From positions 1 through 7,965 of the forward strand of contig CALBNQ010000088.1 of the NCBI GenBank assembly GCA_937896495.1: 7,965 nt of DNA, in the 5' to 3' direction. This stretch comes from an uncultured archaeon. Lineage in GTDB: Archaea; Thermoproteota; Nitrososphaeria; Nitrososphaerales; Nitrosopumilaceae. Within the stretch, counting starts at the first letter, position 1, and the number at the start of each line of letters is the position of its first letter. The position numbers and the translations under genes are program-made. The notes below the pieces were generated by a model. The model was not told where the DNA came from, did not search any database, and saw only the letters and a list, made by a program, of their open reading frames with translations. Below, piece after piece: positions 6,032-7,965 of this stretch.

Positions 6032-6142
6032 ATGGCAGAAGCAGGAATGGCCGCATTCGGCGCAACAGCAGGAGTCGCAATCGCATTAGCAATAGTGTGT
6101 TTCGCTCTTCGTGGTAAAGGACATCCAGAACCACTAGATTAA
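6032..6142 (+). CDS. Small single-span membrane protein, 36 residues, unrecognised
   Basis: The frame ATG 6032 to TAA 6140-6142 encodes 36 residues. A short Ala/Gly-rich N-terminus (MAEAGMAAFG) runs into a hydrophobic helix at about residues 7-26 (including AGVAIALAIVCFAL), then a basic R27-G-K29-G turn and an acidic/Pro tail ending PEPLD. The positive-inside rule suggests N-terminus outside and C-terminus in the cytoplasm. Support for a real gene is unusually good for such a short frame: a strong BRE/TATA at leaderless distance, a hairpin/T-tract terminator immediately after the stop, and GC content of about 50% (55 of 111 bases) in a region of roughly 30%. C-ending codons (TTC twice, GTC, ATC, GGC, GCC) are also frequent, as expected of highly expressed genes. 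The size and shape recall small accessory subunits of membrane complexes, but no family is recognised and no partner is proven. Confidence 0.75.
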   Translation: MAEAGMAAFGATAGVAIALAIVCFALRGKGHPEPLD

Positions 6143-6145
6143 CCA

Positions 6146-6180
6146 AAAGGATTTTTTCCTTTACAATATTTTTAATTTTA
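6146..6180 (+). terminator. Hairpin/T-tract terminator, possibly bidirectional
   Basis: AAAGGA (6146-6151) pairs with TCCTTT (6157-6162) around a T5 loop, with further T-rich sequence to 6180. It begins three bases after the stop of the 36-codon gene. The same stem can form on the minus strand, just past the end of the Cas4-like gene at 6181, so it may insulate the two convergent units. Confidence 0.5.
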
Positions 6181-6834
6181 TTAAATTTCGTCTTTTTTAC
6201 CCAAACCCATCATTTCAGCTAGGGATAATTGTTTGCTGTTTTTCTTTTTCATGAAACATTTTTCATAATATTGACAATCTGAACATTCCATTGATGGTTC
6301 TAAAATTGGCGTTTTTTGTTCTTTAAGTAAATCGTTTAGAACTCTGACTCTTCTTATTACTTCTTCAAACATTTTTTTATTTCGTGTTAATGAAAAAGTG
6401 GTTTCTTTTCTGTCTCCTGTAATGTAAACAATAACTCCATCTTCTTTATCATATATCCACATACATGCATTTAGATACAAAACATCAGTTGCTAAAGGAT
6501 CTTCTAATTCATCAGGTGCTGCTCTGAATAATAAAATAGAATCATCTACTAACATGTCAATTTGACCTTTTAGTTTGATATCATCAACTTCAAAATTTTT
6601 GGGCTCACTTCCATATTGTAATTTTCTAAGTAATCCTGATAGTAATTCATTAAATCCTCTCCTTTCAATCTCTTCTGGTTCAATTCTATCATAATATGAG
6701 CGTCTTAGACATTGGACTACTTCTTGGAGATGAATGGTTTGAAAATCTTTAGAATTTATATCGATTTCTAACTCTTTTCCGATAGAATCTACTGCACTTT
6801 TAATTGTGGTTCTGAAATCTCTATCTCCCATCAT
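6181..6834 (-). CDS. Cas4-like PD-(D/E)XK-fold protein with four-cysteine cluster; active site apparently degenerate
   Basis: This 217-residue protein resembles Cas4/RecB-type Fe-S nucleases. Cas4 proteins coordinate a 4Fe-4S cluster with one N-terminal and three C-terminal cysteines. Here C42 sits in VVQCLRRSYYDR (39-50), and C184-x2-C187-x5-C193 gives the C-terminal triplet. Between them is the nuclease-core beginning K89-G-Q-I-D93, corresponding to the conserved G-x-x-D. The next core strand, where the family has E-x-K, reads ILLFRAA (100-106) with neither Glu nor Lys. The downstream Q-x3-Y motif is also not evident (region 113-128). The protein may therefore bind DNA or a cluster without cutting, or use residues I cannot identify. 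No cas genes or CRISPR repeats are present. The start is one of two consecutive ATGs (6834 or 6831); a GTGAT Shine-Dalgarno at 6840-6844 supports it. It follows the small membrane protein and atpC genes on the same strand. Confidence 0.75.
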   Translation of the reverse strand: MMGDRDFRTTIKSAVDSIGKELEIDINSKDFQTIHLQEVVQCLRRSYYDRIEPEEIERRGFNELLSGLLRKLQYGSEPKNFEVDDIKLKGQIDMLVDDSILLFRAAPDELEDPLATDVLYLNACMWIYDKEDGVIVYITGDRKETTFSLTRNKKMFEEVIRRVRVLNDLLKEQKTPILEPSMECSDCQYYEKCFMKKKNSKQLSLAEMMGLGKKDEI

Positions 6835-6839
6835 AATAC

Positions 6840-6844
6840 ATCAC
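6840..6844 (-). promoter_or_regulatory. Shine-Dalgarno-like site for the Cas4-like gene
   Basis: Read on the minus strand the bases are GTGAT, complementary to ATCAC in the 16S rRNA tail, five bases before the ATG at 6834 (eight before the second ATG at 6831). A ribosome-binding site here, and a gap of only 33 bases to the upstream gene, fit an internal cistron of a polycistronic mRNA. A weak TATA-like ATAAGA in the gap is less convincing. Confidence 0.4.
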
Positions 6845-6867
6845 TTTCTTATCTTGCCTCTTATGGC

Positions 6868-7122
6868 TTAACTAATTAATTTAGTGATTGTTTTAGAAAT
6901 TTTTCCAGAAAATGCTAAAATTACAAAATGGAATCCAAACCCTATAACTGCACCAATTATGAGTTCCCCTGTAAAAAAATAAATCCCAAAGAATAATCCT
7001 AGTGGTGGCAACGTGAAAATCATTGCTAGAAACGAACTAACCCAAATCATTTTAAATAAAACTTCAGAAGAAATTTCTTTTTTCTTTTTGAAGAAATCTT
7101 TCATCTTGATATTATTCTTCAT
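6868..7122 (-). CDS. Small two-helix membrane protein coupled to atpC
   Basis: This 84-residue protein has a strongly basic N-terminus (many Lys among residues 1-16). Two hydrophobic helices follow, at about 23-47 (with TLPPLGLFFG at 37-46) and 52-71, then a basic C-terminus; both ends should be cytoplasmic. I do not recognise a family. It overlaps the end of the ATP synthase subunit C gene by 11 bases if the ATG at 7122 is used. An alternative ATG at 7104 (78 residues, start MKDFFKKKK) would remove the overlap and leave seven bases. Neither start has a clear Shine-Dalgarno. The architecture and location recall AtpI/AtpZ-type accessory proteins of bacterial ATP synthase operons, but I see no sequence signature for that, so the link is context only. 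Confidence 0.75.
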   Translation of the reverse strand: MKNNIKMKDFFKKKKEISSEVLFKMIWVSSFLAMIFTLPPLGLFFGIYFFTGELIIGAVIGFGFHFVILAFSGKISKTITKLIS

Positions 7123-7965
7123 CTAGAATTAACTTTGACATTGTAGTCTCAGTTGGGATTTTTTGTTCAACTGCAAAAGCAATAGCTGCTAAATTCCTAA
7201 CTTCAAAGGAAGTTAGTTTTGTTATTCCAACAATTGTTGCAAAACTGAACATTTTTGTAAATGAATTAATTGATGTTTTGTAAATCAAAATTTCAAAAGA
7301 TCTTTCAAATTCTGCAATAGCATCTAATTCATTTTCAACTTGAGGAATCAACTCCTTGTATTTTGTATTTGATAATTCATTAAATGCATCTCTAATTGTA
7401 GCTGCTGTCATCATCCTCCCAAGTAATTCTCTTGCAGGCGGACTGGTGGAAATAATCAAATCTTGAATTTGTTCTTCTTGCAACCCCCAGAATTTTCCTC
7501 TTATAACACTCAAAATATTATAAAAATCAATATCCATTGCAACTATTTTTGTAGCATCTTTATCGGCATAATTTTTCATTGCTCCTGCAAGATGTTGAAA
7601 TAAAATTTTATCAAAATATGTATCAAAAACTTGTACATTTTTTTTCTCATTATACAGTGCTGCAGCTTTTACAATTTCTTCTCCAAATTGAACTGAATTC
7701 AAACTTGCAACTGCTTCTTCAAAGTCTTTGGCAACTAGTGCTTTAATTACGACATCTCTTTGTTTAATTAATTCTTCAGCATGAAGATTAACCAGTGCTT
7801 CAATTTCTTCTTGTGATTTACCTAGAACCTTTCCTTTCAAAATTAATTTTAGATTAGAAACAATGAATTTCATATAATATGCATCTAAGACGCCTGAATT
7901 TCCTGATGTTTTTGCAATAGAATAATGAATATCCGCTAATTTACTCCTTAGAGCTGATTCAATAC
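7112..7965 (-). CDS. atpC: A/V-type ATP synthase subunit C, 5' end cut by window edge
   Basis: Subunit C (homologue of V-ATPase subunit d) is the funnel-shaped all-helical piece that joins the central stalk to the membrane rotor ring of the archaeal A-type ATP synthase. The frame stays open from its stop (7112-7114) through the internal Met at 7873 to the window edge, giving 283 visible residues. The 30 codons ahead of that Met read as continuous protein (…GNSGVLDAYYMKF), so 7873 is not the true start. Family members are about 330-370 residues, so roughly 50-80 N-terminal residues lie outside. Recognisable traits are the almost wholly helical composition, FDKILFQHLAGAMK before the D-I-D-F-Y-N-I-L-x-x-I-R-G-K segment typical of the repeated subunit C domains, and the C-terminal E-V-R-N-L-A-A-I-A-F-A-V-E-Q-K-I-P motif. 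It heads a minus-strand run with the small membrane protein and Cas4-like gene; other ATPase genes are expected just beyond the window. Confidence 0.88.
   Translation of the reverse strand, partial: IESALRSKLADIHYSIAKTSGNSGVLDAYYMKFIVSNLKLILKGKVLGKSQEEIEALVNLHAEELIKQRDVVIKALVAKDFEEAVASLNSVQFGEEIVKAAALYNEKKNVQVFDTYFDKILFQHLAGAMKNYADKDATKIVAMDIDFYNILSVIRGKFWGLQEEQIQDLIISTSPPARELLGRMMTAATIRDAFNELSNTKYKELIPQVENELDAIAEFERSFEILIYKTSINSFTKMFSFATIVGITKLTSFEVRNLAAIAFAVEQKIPTETTMSKLILDEE

Noticed and set aside
6181..6834. Evidence for a CRISPR-Cas locus
   Set aside because: The Cas4-like protein alone does not make one. No direct repeats with regular spacers and no cas1, cas2 or effector genes were seen; solo Cas4-like proteins are common in archaea.
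7874..7965. Met at 7873 as the atpC start, leaving a non-coding end of window
   Set aside because: The frame stays open for 30 further codons to the edge with protein-like content, and subunit C proteins are longer than the 253 residues this start would give.

Overview
The window looks like a piece of an AT-rich archaeal chromosome, most likely an ammonia-oxidising Nitrososphaerota (Nitrosopumilus-like thaumarchaeon). The evidence is an overall low GC content (by eye about 30%), archaeal TATA elements placed about 20-30 bases ahead of several start codons (leaderless or nearly leaderless mRNAs), an A/V-type ATP synthase subunit C, an archaeal-length UMP kinase, and tightly packed genes. The genus assignment is inference. 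No rRNA, tRNA, CRISPR array or insertion sequence was seen.

Layout. (1) 45-1975, plus strand: a conserved-looking hypothetical with two hydrophobic stretches, then an AarF/UbiB (ABC1) family atypical kinase two bases downstream. (2) 1977-2354, minus strand: a small heat-shock protein (Hsp20) converging on the kinase gene with one base between the stops. (3) 2464-4948, plus strand: a three-gene nucleotide-metabolism operon with ATGA stop/start overlaps: thymidylate-kinase-like protein, HD-domain phosphohydrolase (SAMHD1/dGTPase-like), UMP kinase (pyrH). (4) 4961-5311 (minus) and 5382-5936 (plus): an unrecognised 116-residue protein and a membrane-anchored LEA14/WHy-type extracytoplasmic protein, divergently transcribed from back-to-back promoters. 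(5) 6032-6142, plus: a 36-codon single-span membrane protein with a strong TATA box, GC-rich codons and a hairpin/T-tract terminator. (6) 6181-7965, minus: the ATP synthase subunit C gene (cut by the window edge), an overlapping small two-helix membrane protein, and a Cas4-like four-cysteine protein whose nuclease active site looks degenerate.

How they fit together. Region 3 is a coherent module: dTMP kinase and UMP kinase make nucleoside diphosphates, and the HD protein probably hydrolyses nucleotides, so the operon may balance the (d)NTP pool. Region 6 links an energy-converting complex with two accessory proteins. The most attractive unexplained items are the 36-residue membrane protein, the Cas4-like protein that keeps its cysteines but lacks the E-x-K catalytic pair, and the thymidylate kinase with altered Walker A and DR-motif residues.
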